In this document: piece by piece, positions 34,581-43,849 of the stretch
How positions within the stretch are numbered: position 1 is the first letter of the stretch
Layout of the letters: each line of letters begins with the position of its first letter
DNA from: Mycolicibacterium celeriflavum
GTDB lineage: Bacteria > Actinomycetota > Actinomycetes > Mycobacteriales > Mycobacteriaceae
Assembly (NCBI RefSeq): GCF_010731795.1
Contig: NZ_AP022591.1
Coordinates: 2,170,001-2,234,000, forward strand
Direction of reading: 5' to 3'
Length of the DNA stretch: 64,000 nucleotides
Made by a program: the position numbers and the translations under genes
Notes under the pieces: generated by a model
Told to the model about the DNA's origin: nothing
Seen by the model: the letters and a program-made list of their open reading frames with translations, nothing else
Databases searched by the model: none

Positions 34581-36250
34581 GCGTATTGTGCCCGCCCGTG
34601 AGTCTCGAATTCGGCGTCCAGTGACTGCTTTTCGTCGTCGCTCATGCGCCGGTACACGGGTGCACCTCTGCCGGTCCACCGGTACACCGGCTCGTCGGTG
34701 TGCCATCGCTGTCGTTGCAGTTGGCGCTTGAGCACCTTGTTGGAGCCGGTGACGGGCAGCCGCGTCGACAACCTCAGAAACCGAGGGACGCCCTTCCCAC
34801 CGAGGTCCTGCTGGTTCGACAGATAGGCGGTGAACTCCTCGATGTCGAACGCGTCCGGATCGGCCACCTCGATTGCGGCCATCACCTGATCACCCGAGCG
34901 CGGATCCGGCACCGCGAACGCCCCAGCCGCGACCACCCAAGGATGCCGTCGCAGCACCCGTTCGATCGTCAACGCCGAAGTGTTCTCCCCGTCGACCCTG
35001 ATCCAGTCGCCACGCCTGCCGGCGAAATAGATGAAGCCGGCCTCGTCGACATAGCCGAGGTCCCCGCTCCAGTACCAGCCGTTGCGGATTCGTTCGGCGT
35101 TGGCCTCGTCGTTGCGGTAATAGCCCTCGAAACTGCGGGTGCCGAATTTGTCGACGATCTCGCCGACCGCCTCGTCCGGATTGCGTACGCGACCGTATTC
35201 GTCGAGAACTGCTCGCGCACAATCTTGTAGCGTGTCCGGGTGCACCACCGCGACGCCGTCGTGCAACGGGCGCCCGAGCGCGCCGGCGGGCGCTTGCGGA
35301 TCAGGCGCGACCACCGCGCCACCCTCGCTGGACCCGTAGCCCTCGAACAGTTCCGCGCCGAACCGGCGGCGGAACTGGGCCTGGTCATCGGGTGAAGCCT
35401 CCGTGCCGAAGCCCCGCACCAGCGGATTGTCGGCATCGTCGGGTCGCTCCCGGGTGGCCATCAGGTAGGCCAGCGCCTTACCGACATAGGTGAAGAACGT
35501 CGCACCGAAATACCGTACGTCGGGCAGGAATCCGGACGCGGAGAACGACGGTGCGAGGCACACGGTGGCGCCGTTGGCCAGCGCCGGGGCCCACAGCGCC
35601 ATGATCGCGTTGCCGTGGAACAACGGCATGCAGCAGTACTCCACATCGGCTCGCGAATGCCCGAATTTCTCGGTGGCGGCGTAGGCAATACGGGCCAGTC
35701 TGCCTTGGCTGCATTTGACGGCCTTGGACGCGCCGGTCGTGCCGGAGGTGAAAAGAAGGAGCAACAGCGAATCCTCGCCCACGCCTGCGGTGACGGCCGG
35801 CTCGACTCGATGCGCGTCGATCACCCGTCCGTACCGCGGGTCGTCGATCACGAGGAATCGATTCGCGTCCAAGCCGAGATCCAGCTCGTGCAATCGATCG
35901 AACCCCGCGGTGTCGGTGACGATCAATTGGCAATCGGCATGGCGGATTTCGGCCGCCAGCTCGGCCGCGCCCCGGGTCGGGTTGATGCCCACCACCGTCG
36001 CTCCGACGAGGGCGGCGCCGCCGAGCCAGAACACGAAGTCCGGGACATTGTCCAGCAGTACGCCGATATGAAACGGGCCATCGCACCGCATCGACTGTGC
36101 CAGCTCACCGCGTGCCGCGGACTCCCGCACGACCTCGTCCCAGGACCAATCCCGTTGCCGGGTGCGCAGACCGAGATGGTCGTCCCAGAGGCGATCGAGC
36201 AGCATTTCCGCAATGGAATCGCGCTTCGGCACCGCGATGTCGGAACACAT
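34577..36250 (-). CDS. Acyl-CoA synthetase, FadD17-like
   Basis: A 557-residue AMP-forming ligase that should activate a carboxylic acid to its CoA ester. The P-loop is LLLFTSGTTGASKAVKCS. The motifs YGSSEGGAV, GWYWSGDLGYVDEAGFIYFAGRRGDWIRVDGEN and the C-terminal Lys region RLPVTGSNKVLKRQL complete the ANL fold. The KAVKCS and VRFFG-like DVRYFGATFFTYVGKAL features resemble FadD17, linked to steroid side-chain degradation in M. tuberculosis. The start is ATG 36250, one base after the NTF2-like stop. The frame extension to 36301 lies within the upstream gene. Confidence 0.87.
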   Translation of the reverse strand: MCSDIAVPKRDSIAEMLLDRLWDDHLGLRTRQRDWSWDEVVRESAARGELAQSMRCDGPFHIGVLLDNVPDFVFWLGGAALVGATVVGINPTRGAAELAAEIRHADCQLIVTDTAGFDRLHELDLGLDANRFLVIDDPRYGRVIDAHRVEPAVTAGVGEDSLLLLLFTSGTTGASKAVKCSQGRLARIAYAATEKFGHSRADVEYCCMPLFHGNAIMALWAPALANGATVCLAPSFSASGFLPDVRYFGATFFTYVGKALAYLMATRERPDDADNPLVRGFGTEASPDDQAQFRRRFGAELFEGYGSSEGGAVVAPDPQAPAGALGRPLHDGVAVVHPDTLQDCARAVLDEYGRVRNPDEAVGEIVDKFGTRSFEGYYRNDEANAERIRNGWYWSGDLGYVDEAGFIYFAGRRGDWIRVDGENTSALTIERVLRRHPWVVAAGAFAVPDPRSGDQVMAAIEVADPDAFDIEEFTAYLSNQQDLGGKGVPRFLRLSTRLPVTGSNKVLKRQLQRQRWHTDEPVYRWTGRGAPVYRRMSDDEKQSLDAEFETHGRAQYA

Positions 36251-36251
36251 T

Positions 36252-36803
36252 TCAGGCGGACGGATGGACGAGGTCCACATAAGACTGGGGCAACTCTTCA
36301 CGCGACATTTTGGTCATGCTCACCACACCGGGATTGTAGGAGTCTTCGCCGAGGATCTTCCCGTTCTCGTCGATCGGCCACAGCAGCAACTGCCGGAATA
36401 CGATGAGGTAGTCGGCGTCGACGTCGTCGACAGGAATGCCGATGCGTTGGGCTTCTGCGCCGGGGTAGATCTGTTTGAGCAGACCCTCGGTCACCAGGCA
36501 GTGGTCGTCGACGACGAGCCGCTGCACCTCGAACTCGAGAATGTTTGTCCGGGTCGCCAGGAAGTCGGTGTAATAGGTCTGCACACCCGCTGTGGTCTTC
36601 GGGCCGAAGTCGCCTTCGGCGCCCCAGAAGTGGTAATCCGGTTGCGGAGCCAGCGTGGCCATCAGGCGATCCATATCCGGGGCGGCTTCGGCTTTCATGT
36701 GCTCGATCACGGCGCTCAGCACGACGCGGTGGCGTTCATTGGTAGTGTCGGCCAGGCGTTTTTCCAGGGGTTCCCAGGTTCGGGTGGGATCGATAACTGC
36801 CAT
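36252..36803 (-). CDS. NTF2-like (SnoaL-type) protein
   Basis: A 183-residue cone-fold protein: a helical N-terminus (TNERHRVVLSAVIEHMKAEAAPDMDRLMATL) precedes beta strands (YHFWGAEGDFGPKTTAGVQTYYTDFL, LVVDDHCLVTEGLLKQIYPG, DYLIVFRQLLLWPIDENG). The fold includes ketosteroid isomerases, hydratases and non-catalytic binders, so the role here is open. The gene is tightly coupled to fadD17-like and KstD-like genes. Start ATG 36803; the longer frame runs into the regulator gene. Confidence 0.82.
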   Translation of the reverse strand: MAVIDPTRTWEPLEKRLADTTNERHRVVLSAVIEHMKAEAAPDMDRLMATLAPQPDYHFWGAEGDFGPKTTAGVQTYYTDFLATRTNILEFEVQRLVVDDHCLVTEGLLKQIYPGAEAQRIGIPVDDVDADYLIVFRQLLLWPIDENGKILGEDSYNPGVVSMTKMSREELPQSYVDLVHPSA

Positions 36804-36852
36804 GCGGTCATCATCACGAAGCCGCAGCGTACAGTCATCCGCCGTCCGTCGA

Positions 36853-38007
36853 TCAATTCCGTCCATCCACCCGACACGTGTCGGGCTCGAGTAACTCCTC
36901 CGACGACAGGGCAATACGGCGCACCATGAGCACCAACGTCGCCAAGAACCGGTCCATCGGATCGTCGAGATCCCAACCCATCGTGCGCGCCACCGAAGCG
37001 AGGCGGGCCGCGACGGTGCTGTGGTGCACGTGCAGCTCCGCGGCCGTTCGGCGCAGCGAACCGAACACCAGGAACGCCTCGACGGTCTGCACTGCCAGCG
37101 CACCTGTCGGCGACGCTGCAATCTCGTCGAGTCGGGCCATCTCCCGGTTGTCGCGCACCCGATCGAGCGGCAGGTCGGCCAATAGCTCCAGCAAGCTGAG
37201 CCGTTCGTAAGCGATGGCCCGCCTGCCATAGCCGGTCGAGGATGCGAACCGCAACGCGCGCATGGCTTGCTGCCAGGACGTGGGCGCGGCGAACGCACTT
37301 ACACTGGAGCCGATTCCGACCCATGGCCCACGGTCGGAGTTTGCATGGCGTGGCGACGGGAACGCGTCGACGATCGCCCTCTCGAGTCCGTCGGAGAGCG
37401 CCCGGGTATCACCGTCGTGCTGGCACAACACGGCTGTGGCATTGCCGATCGCGACCGTGCGCACCGCCACATCGGCGAGTTCGCCGGTGATGATCTGCAA
37501 CGCAGCGGACGGTGATTGCGCGGAGACCGCGAGGACGCGAACCTTCCGGGTTTCGTCGAGCCCGAGTAGGCGAATGGCCCGCGCCCGGTCCTCTCGATGT
37601 TCCTTTCCCGAGATCACGACTTCGAGCAGTGCCGGGTCGCCGAGCTGCGGTGTGACCGAGCTGCGGGTCAGAACCCTTCGCAGCGAGTGGCTCACGCGAT
37701 CAATGAGCACCGGGTCCAGCTCCGAGGGGCCGCCCGCACGCTCGACCCAGACGACCGGTTCGTCGTCGAGCGACGGCGCCGCCGGGACGTTCCCCGTGGT
37801 GTCCAGCGAACCGACCGTGTCATAGCGGATGACGGCGCCGGATGTCCACCGCGCACCGACCGGGCATTCAGCCAGCAGTGCGGCCGAGCGCACAACGGCT
37901 TCGGCGCCAGCCGCTGCCTCGCCAACCTCGTCGAAGTAAGCAATTATCCGCAACACCGACGCGGGGTCGGATCCCAGCTCCGACATCCGAACCGGGCGGC
38001 GGCTCAT
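36853..38007 (-). CDS. PucR/CdaR-type transcriptional regulator
   Basis: A 384-residue regulator with a GGDEF-like central part (about 130-270, including DAFPSPRHANSDRGPWVGIGSSVSAFAAP). The C-terminal PucR helix-turn-helix reads TVEAFLVFGSLRRTAAELHV, then HHSTVAARLASVARTMGWDL. The N-terminal 110 residues look like a ligand-sensing region. Family members usually activate neighbouring catabolic genes. It lies first in the operon, 49 bases before the NTF2-like gene, and diverges from the lipoprotein gene at 38102. Confidence 0.87.
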   Translation of the reverse strand: MSRRPVRMSELGSDPASVLRIIAYFDEVGEAAAGAEAVVRSAALLAECPVGARWTSGAVIRYDTVGSLDTTGNVPAAPSLDDEPVVWVERAGGPSELDPVLIDRVSHSLRRVLTRSSVTPQLGDPALLEVVISGKEHREDRARAIRLLGLDETRKVRVLAVSAQSPSAALQIITGELADVAVRTVAIGNATAVLCQHDGDTRALSDGLERAIVDAFPSPRHANSDRGPWVGIGSSVSAFAAPTSWQQAMRALRFASSTGYGRRAIAYERLSLLELLADLPLDRVRDNREMARLDEIAASPTGALAVQTVEAFLVFGSLRRTAAELHVHHSTVAARLASVARTMGWDLDDPMDRFLATLVLMVRRIALSSEELLEPDTCRVDGRN

Positions 38008-38101
38008 GCCACCACCTTAAGCCGTCGGCTGGGTTGACGTTTCACCATCGAGTGGCCTGGCAACTCGGATGTGACAGTGGGTCAGGAAGGGGACCGGAGT
38101 C

Positions 38102-38737
38102 ATGGTTGACGGATATTTCACGTCGAAGTACCGCCGCACCGCAGCACCGGTGTTGGCTGCAGTGTTGCTCGTGGCAGTCAGCGGATGCGCAGGCGGTGAC
38201 GATGAGGACGCAGATTCGGCGGGGACCACGCCAGCGCCGGCCGCGACATCTGCTGCCCCGGCGGTGACATCTTCTGCGCCGGCCTCGGCTGCTCCGGCAA
38301 GCACCGACATCGATGCGCTGCGCCGGGCCGGAAGCACTGCGACGGCAGCCGTCCCCGACAGCACGTTGATCTCCATCGAGACCGAGCGCGATGGCCGGTG
38401 GGAGGTCCAGGTCGTCACTGCCGATGGCACCGAGCACGAGATGGACGTCTCCAGCGACGGCGCCACGGTGACGATGGGGCCGACGGCGAAAGGCGAGGAC
38501 GAAGCCGACAAGGCCAAGCACCGCGACCGGGTACAGGCGGCTCGGGTGGATTACCGGGCAGCTGCCGACAAAATTCTTGCGGAGGTGCCCAACGGCGCCA
38601 TCACCGAACTCAACCTCGATAGCAACAACGGAACGACGGTCTGGGAAGCCGATGTCATCGACGATTCTCAGACCAAGCACGAAGTCACCATCGATGCGGG
38701 TTCCGGTCAAGTGCTGCAAAACACGACCGGACGCTGA
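38102..38737 (+). CDS. PepSY-domain lipoprotein
   Basis: A 211-residue exported lipoprotein. The signal peptide ends in lipobox VAVSGC with Cys29 as the lipid-modified residue. An Ala/Thr/Pro/Ser-rich spacer (30-68) precedes two PepSY-like repeats (about 70-125 and 140-211). Each has a helix followed by WEVQVVTADGTEHEMDV or WEADVIDDSQTKHEVTID. PepSY proteins often inhibit proteases or sense envelope stress; the partner here is unknown. ATG 38102 is preceded by GGAG. Confidence 0.85.
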   Translation: MVDGYFTSKYRRTAAPVLAAVLLVAVSGCAGGDDEDADSAGTTPAPAATSAAPAVTSSAPASAAPASTDIDALRRAGSTATAAVPDSTLISIETERDGRWEVQVVTADGTEHEMDVSSDGATVTMGPTAKGEDEADKAKHRDRVQAARVDYRAAADKILAEVPNGAITELNLDSNNGTTVWEADVIDDSQTKHEVTIDAGSGQVLQNTTGR

Positions 38738-38760
38738 ACAACGCCCGCCAGCGAACGGCG

Positions 38761-39747
38761 ATGAACGCCGGCGTGGACAGCCCGGTGATGGTACGTAGCG
38801 AGTTCGCCCCGTTACGTACGGTCGTCGTGGCCCAGTCTCAACTCCGGCCTCCCGACGAAATGCCGGAGAGCATGGCGGCGTTCCTCACCCCGGAGTCTCG
38901 TGAGCTGGTGAAGGACATGAACGGTCGCGAGTATGCCGAGGCCTTTCCCGATCGCCAACAGCAGTGGGAGTCCGAACGCGAGAACCTGTCTTCGCTGCTC
39001 GAGCGGTACGGCGTGGAAGTGTTGCGGCCGCGTCTGCTGACCGACGCGGAGAAGGCCGCCGGTGACGGCGACGGCTACGCCAACTTCTTCGTCCGTGACC
39101 CGTGGTTCACCGTGGGCGACTTCGTCATCGAGGGCAGCCTGCGCTTGCCTCACCGCCGCCTCGAAGTGTTGACCAGCCGCGAGATCCTCAACAGCCGAGC
39201 ACTTACCGGGTCGTGCACCTACGTCGCGCTGCCGCAGCCGGCGATACCCGACGGCGATTCCGAAGACAACGGAGCCGGGCCATTTCTGGAAGGCGGTGAC
39301 GTGCTGGTGTACGACAAGCATGTGTTCGTCGGCCACTCCGGACTGGCCTCCAACCCGCTGGGGATCAGATGGCTAAACGAGCTGCTCACCCCGCTTGGCT
39401 ACACCGTCGAAACCGTCCGGCTCGCACCGAATTTCCTACACCTGGACTGCGCTTTGGGGTTGGTTCGGGAGGGCCTGCTCGTCGCTTGCCCTGACGGGCT
39501 CATCGACGGACTGCCCGCCACGCTGGAGGGTTGGGAACGGATCGACGTCAGCGAGGAAGACGGCATCGCACTGGGCACCAACGGGTTGCCGATCAGTCCG
39601 GACGTCTACATCACCGACCCGGCCTTCCGCCATATCGGGGACCGCATCGCCGAGCACGGCGTCACCGTCGAATACGTCGACTTTGCGATCTCCCGCGGCC
39701 TCGGAGGCTCGTTCCGCTGCACCACACAGCCACTGCGTCGTGAGTGA
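38761..39747 (+). CDS. Amidinotransferase/dimethylarginine dimethylaminohydrolase-like protein
   Basis: A 328-residue five-bladed propeller (GME superfamily) protein that would act on guanidine compounds. The landmarks are FVRDPWFTVGDFVIEGSL (N-terminal Asp), PFLEGGDVLVYDKHVFVG, NFLHLDCALGLVREG with the catalytic His, and the nucleophilic Cys in LGGSFRCTTQPL near the C-terminus. The triad (Cys, His, Asp) looks complete, so it should be an active hydrolase or transferase. Agmatine deiminase, arginine deiminase or DDAH activity cannot be distinguished. It starts 24 bases after the lipoprotein gene. Confidence 0.85.
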   Translation: MNAGVDSPVMVRSEFAPLRTVVVAQSQLRPPDEMPESMAAFLTPESRELVKDMNGREYAEAFPDRQQQWESERENLSSLLERYGVEVLRPRLLTDAEKAAGDGDGYANFFVRDPWFTVGDFVIEGSLRLPHRRLEVLTSREILNSRALTGSCTYVALPQPAIPDGDSEDNGAGPFLEGGDVLVYDKHVFVGHSGLASNPLGIRWLNELLTPLGYTVETVRLAPNFLHLDCALGLVREGLLVACPDGLIDGLPATLEGWERIDVSEEDGIALGTNGLPISPDVYITDPAFRHIGDRIAEHGVTVEYVDFAISRGLGGSFRCTTQPLRRE

Positions 39748-39758
39748 CTGCACATTCC

Positions 39759-42700
39759 TTACCGGAAGTCGCGGGACTTCGAGCTGATGGCCAAGGTGAG
39801 CTTGCCCATCCGCTCAGCGACGACGGTGACGGCGCCGGTCGCGTTCTGCACCTGACCGCGGATCAACAACGCCGTGGCCGTCTGCGCCAGCTTGCGGTGC
39901 CGCACCCACACACCGCGCGAGCAGATGATGTTGACCATCCCGGTTTCGTCCTCGAGGTTGAGGAACGTGACGCCCTGGGCGGTCGCCGGCCGCTGGCGGT
40001 GCGTGACGGCCCCGGCCACCAGCACCCGGGAGCCGTCGGGCACCTCCAGCAGGCTGCCCGCCGGGACCACGCCCATGGCGTCGAGATCCTCGCGCAGGAA
40101 CTGCGTGGGATAGCTGTCGGACGAGACACCGGTCGCCCAGACGTCCGCGGCGGCCAACTCGAGTTCGGTCATACCGGGCAGCGCGGGAATGTGTGACGAC
40201 GCGCCCACCCCGGGCAGCCGGTCGGGCCGCTGCGTGGCGGCCGCCCCCGCCGCCCACAGCCCTTCGCGCCTGGCGATGTCGAAGCAACCCAGCGCTCCCG
40301 CGGTGGCCAGCGCCTCGGTCTGCGGCACCGACAGCTGCACCCGGTGAGTCAAGTCCAACAGGGAGGTGAACGCGCCGTTGGCTTTTCGTTCGTCGACCAT
40401 CTTCTCGGCCAGCTCGTCGCCGATGTGGCGGACACTGCCCAGACCCAATCGGACCGCGTTCCCTGCGTCTTCCAGGGTGGCGTGCGTCTGGCTGGCATTG
40501 ACGTCGGGCCGTCGGACGACGACGCCGTGTCTGCGGGCGTCGGCCACCAGCGACTGCGGGGAGTAGAAGCCCATCGGCTGCGCGCGCAGCAGCGCGGCGC
40601 AGAACGCGGCGGGGTGGTGCAGCTTGAACCACGACGAGTAGAACACCAGCGACGCGAAGCTCAGCGAATGGCTTTCCGGGAAGCCGAAATTGGCGAACGC
40701 TTCCAGCTTCTCGTAGATCCGGTCGGCCACCTCGCCGGTGATGCCGTGCCGCTGGCGCATGCCGTCGTAGAACCTGCCGCGAAGCCGGCGCATCCGCTCG
40801 GTCGACCGCTTGGACCCCATCGCCCGGCGCAGCTGGTCGGCTTCGGCGGCGGAGAAACCCGCGCAGTCCACCGCGAGCTGCATGAGCTGCTCCTGGAAAA
40901 GCGGCACTCCCAACGTCTTGTGCAACGCCGGAGCCATCGACGGATGTTCATAGGTGACGGGCTCTTCCCCGTTGCGCCGCTTGATGTACGGATGCACCGA
41001 TCCGCCCTGGATCGGGCCGGGCCGAATCAACGCCACCTCGACGACCAGGTCGTAGAACACGCGGGGCTTGAGCCGCGGCAGGGTGGCCATCTGCGCGCGC
41101 GACTCCACCTGGAACACCCCGACGGAGTCGGCTTTTTGCAGCATCTCGTACACCGCGGGCTCGGACAGGTCCAGTTGCGCCAGGTCGACGTCGATGCCCT
41201 TGTGCTCGCGCACCAGGTCGATGCAGTAGTGCAGCGCCGAGAGCATGCCGAGGCCGAGCATGTCGAACTTCACCAAACCTATTGCCGCGCAGTCGTCTTT
41301 GTCCCACTGCAGCACGCTGCGGTTCTCCATCCGCGCCCATTCCACCGGGCACACGTCGGCGATGGGTCGGTCGCAGATCACCATGCCGCCGGAGTGAATG
41401 CCCATGTGCCGCGGCAGGTTGGAGATCTCCTTGGCCAGCTCGATCACCGGCTCGGGGATGTCTTCCACATGTGGCGCCTCGGCGAGGTTGCCCCACTGCC
41501 CGAGCTGCTTGCTCCAGGCGTCCTGCTGCCCCTGCGAGAAGCCCAGCGCGCGGGCCATGTCGCGCACCGCGCTGCGGCCACGGTAGGTGATCACGTTGGC
41601 CACCTGGGCGGCGTAGTCGCGGCCGTACCGGTCGTAGACGTATTGAATCGCCTTCTCCCGCAGGTCCGATTCGATGTCGATGTCGATGTCCGGCGGGCCG
41701 TCGCGGGCCGGGGACAGGAACCGCTCGAACAGCAACTCGTTGGCCACGGGGTCCACGTTGGTGACGCCGAGCGCGTAGCAGACCGCGGAGTTGGCCGCCG
41801 ATCCCCTGCCCTGGGCCAGGATGCCGTTCTCCTTGCAGAACCGGGTGATGTCATGGACCACCAGGAAATAGCCCGGGAAACTCAGTTGCTCGATGACTTT
41901 CAGTTCGTGCTCGATCTGCGCGTACGCCCGCGGCGCGCGCTCCGGTGGCCCGTACCGTCGGCGTGCACCCTGCATCACCAGATGCCGCAGCCAACTGTCT
42001 TCGGTGTGCCCGTCGGGGACGTCGAACGGCGGCAACCGGGGCGCGATCAACGACAGCCCGAACGCGCACTGCTCGCCGAGGTCGGCCGCGGCAGTCACCA
42101 CCTCGGGGCGGTCGGCGAAAAGTTGCGCCATCTCCGCGCCCGATCGCAAATGTGAACCGCCCAGTGGGGCAAGGTAACCGGCCGCCTCGTCCATCGAGTG
42201 CCGGGCGCGGATCGCCCCCATCGCCATGGCCAGCCGACCCCGTGACGGTTCGGCGAAGTGTGCGGCGGTGGTCGCGACGACGTTCAGGCCGAAGCGCGGC
42301 GCGAGTTCGGCAAGGGTGGCGTTGCGTTCGTCGTCACACGGATGTCCGTGGTGGGTGAGTTCGATGCTGACCCGGTCCCGGCCGAACCGGTCGACAAGGT
42401 CGGCCAGTACCTTGGCGGCCGCGTCGGGTCCGCCGGTTGACAGCGCTTGGCGGACATGGCCTTTGCGGCAGCCGGTGAGGATGTGCCAGTGGCCGCCCGC
42501 GGCCTCGGTCAACGCGTCGTAGTCATAGCGCAGGACTCCCTTCTCGCCGCCGGCCAGGTGTGCCTTGGCGAGTTCGCGTGACAGCCGCCGGTAGCCTTCG
42601 GGGCCGCGCGCCAGCACCAGCAGGTGCGGGCCGGGTGGATCGGGATCTTCGGTCCGGTTGCCGCCGCCGAGCGACAGTTCAGCCCCGAACACCGTCGACA

Positions 42701-43052
42701 TCTCCAGTTCCTTGGCGGCTTCGGCGAAGCGCACCACCCCGTAGAGGCCGTCATGGTCGGTCAGCGCGATCGCCCGCAGATCGAGCCGGACCGCTTCCTC
42801 GACGAGTTCCTCCGGTGTGCTGGCGCCGTCGAGGAAGCTGTACGCCGAGTGCGCATGCAGTTCGGCATAGGGAACTTCCGCGCCGGCCCGCTCGACGTCC
42901 GCCGCCTCGTATGCCCCGCGCTTACGCGACCAGGCCGGGCTGTCGCCGCCGTCGCCGATCTGCTCGTCGATGGGCCAGCCGGCCCGCCGCGGCTTGCCGC
43001 GCAGCACCCGCTCCATTTCCGTCCAGCTCGGCGGCCCGGTATGCCAGCCCAT
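39759..43052 (-). CDS. dnaE2: Error-prone DNA polymerase III alpha subunit
   Basis: A roughly 1097-residue C-family polymerase used for damage-induced mutagenesis with ImuA' and ImuB. The PHP domain opens with YAELHAHSAYSFLDGAS. The polymerase core has ILAQGRGSAANSAVCYALGV, ARDGPPDIDIDIESDLREKAIQYVYDRYG (catalytic Asp residues) and GLVKFDMLGLGMLSALH. NFGFPESHSLSFASLVFYSSWFKLHHPAAF and a C-terminal OB fold follow. It lacks the long DnaE1 C-terminus, as expected. The start is ATG 43052; GTG 43058 is in frame. An exact SOS box sits 14 bases upstream. Confidence 0.95.
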   Translation of the reverse strand: MGWHTGPPSWTEMERVLRGKPRRAGWPIDEQIGDGGDSPAWSRKRGAYEAADVERAGAEVPYAELHAHSAYSFLDGASTPEELVEEAVRLDLRAIALTDHDGLYGVVRFAEAAKELEMSTVFGAELSLGGGNRTEDPDPPGPHLLVLARGPEGYRRLSRELAKAHLAGGEKGVLRYDYDALTEAAGGHWHILTGCRKGHVRQALSTGGPDAAAKVLADLVDRFGRDRVSIELTHHGHPCDDERNATLAELAPRFGLNVVATTAAHFAEPSRGRLAMAMGAIRARHSMDEAAGYLAPLGGSHLRSGAEMAQLFADRPEVVTAAADLGEQCAFGLSLIAPRLPPFDVPDGHTEDSWLRHLVMQGARRRYGPPERAPRAYAQIEHELKVIEQLSFPGYFLVVHDITRFCKENGILAQGRGSAANSAVCYALGVTNVDPVANELLFERFLSPARDGPPDIDIDIESDLREKAIQYVYDRYGRDYAAQVANVITYRGRSAVRDMARALGFSQGQQDAWSKQLGQWGNLAEAPHVEDIPEPVIELAKEISNLPRHMGIHSGGMVICDRPIADVCPVEWARMENRSVLQWDKDDCAAIGLVKFDMLGLGMLSALHYCIDLVREHKGIDVDLAQLDLSEPAVYEMLQKADSVGVFQVESRAQMATLPRLKPRVFYDLVVEVALIRPGPIQGGSVHPYIKRRNGEEPVTYEHPSMAPALHKTLGVPLFQEQLMQLAVDCAGFSAAEADQLRRAMGSKRSTERMRRLRGRFYDGMRQRHGITGEVADRIYEKLEAFANFGFPESHSLSFASLVFYSSWFKLHHPAAFCAALLRAQPMGFYSPQSLVADARRHGVVVRRPDVNASQTHATLEDAGNAVRLGLGSVRHIGDELAEKMVDERKANGAFTSLLDLTHRVQLSVPQTEALATAGALGCFDIARREGLWAAGAAATQRPDRLPGVGASSHIPALPGMTELELAAADVWATGVSSDSYPTQFLREDLDAMGVVPAGSLLEVPDGSRVLVAGAVTHRQRPATAQGVTFLNLEDETGMVNIICSRGVWVRHRKLAQTATALLIRGQVQNATGAVTVVAERMGKLTLAISSKSRDFR

Positions 43053-43065
43053 GCCCACCAGTGTA

Positions 43066-43081
43066 TCGAACGAATGTTCGA
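43066..43081 (-). promoter_or_regulatory. SOS box (LexA operator) of dnaE2
   Basis: TCGAACGAATGTTCGA is an exact match to the mycobacterial consensus TCGAAC-N4-GTTCGA, extended by TA on both sides into a 20-base dyad. It lies between dnaE2 and the divergent phosphatase gene (start 43122). Confidence 0.95.
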
Positions 43082-43121
43082 TACGTGTTCAGACGGTCAC
43101 TGCCTTCGATAGATTCGGCCA

Positions 43122-43820
43122 ATGACCATCCTGCGCCGCGCGCTCACCGCCCTCGCCGCCGCACTGATGCTGGGAGCGAGCTTGCCCGCTGCGCCCGCAT
43201 CGGCCTCGCCGGTCATCACGATCACCTTCGTCCGGCACGCGGAATCCGTGGGAAATGCCAGCGGCATCATCGACACAACTGTCCCTGGTCCCTCACTCAC
43301 GCCGACGGGCCAACAGCAGGCCAAGGAGGTGGCCGCGCGCTTGTGTCAGACGCCCCACGACGGCGTATACGCCTCCACGATGGTCCGCACCCAGCAGACA
43401 GCCCAGCCGTTCGCGGACGAACTCGGTGAGCAGATCGTCGTGCTGCCCGGCCTGCGCGAAGTCGAGGCGGGCGATCTCGAAGGCCGGCCCGAAGCCGAAG
43501 CCACGCACGGCTACCTGCAACCCCTGCAGCAGTGGCTGACGGGTGACCGGTCGGCCCGCATCCCCGGATCGATCGACGGCAACGAATTCGACGCGCGCTT
43601 CGATGAGGCGGTCGACACCATCTACCGCAGCGGACATCAGCGGCCCGTCGCGTACTCGCACGGGGCGGCCATCGCCATGTGGACGATGATGAACGTCCGC
43701 AATCCTCCGTTGGAGCTCGCGGCGACGCAGCCGCTACCGAACACCGGCCTTGTCGTCGTCCAGGGCAATCCGCAGGGCGGCTGGACGCTACTCGACTGGA
43801 ACGGCACGAAATTCGACTGA
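43122..43820 (+). CDS. Exported histidine phosphatase superfamily protein (LpqD-like)
   Basis: A 232-residue phosphoglycerate-mutase-like phosphatase. The signal peptide ([20 protein letters not shown], cleavage near SASP about residue 29) is followed by the phospho-His motif [14 protein letters not shown]. Other active-site segments are the Arg in [16 protein letters not shown] and the His in [15 protein letters not shown]. It resembles M. tuberculosis LpqD, but LMLGAS stands where a lipobox would give LLGAC. It is therefore probably soluble and secreted rather than lipid-anchored. The start is ATG 43122, 40 bases from an SOS box. Confidence 0.85.
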   Translation: MTILRRALTALAAALMLGASLPAAPASASPVITITFVRHAESVGNASGIIDTTVPGPSLTPTGQQQAKEVAARLCQTPHDGVYASTMVRTQQTAQPFADELGEQIVVLPGLREVEAGDLEGRPEAEATHGYLQPLQQWLTGDRSARIPGSIDGNEFDARFDEAVDTIYRSGHQRPVAYSHGAAIAMWTMMNVRNPPLELAATQPLPNTGLVVVQGNPQGGWTLLDWNGTKFD

Positions 43821-43849
43821 CGGCGTTCCGTGCCGGGTATCCGATAAGG

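Noticed and set aside
40344..42155. A 603-codon plus-strand frame opposite dnaE2
   Set aside because: Composition is Arg/His/Val-rich with no motifs, as expected for the antisense of a high-GC gene; dnaE2 motifs are unambiguous.
43821..43849. DosR box upstream of the Rv2030c-like fusion
   Set aside because: No match to the GGGACT-N-AGTCCC type palindrome is visible in the short gap.
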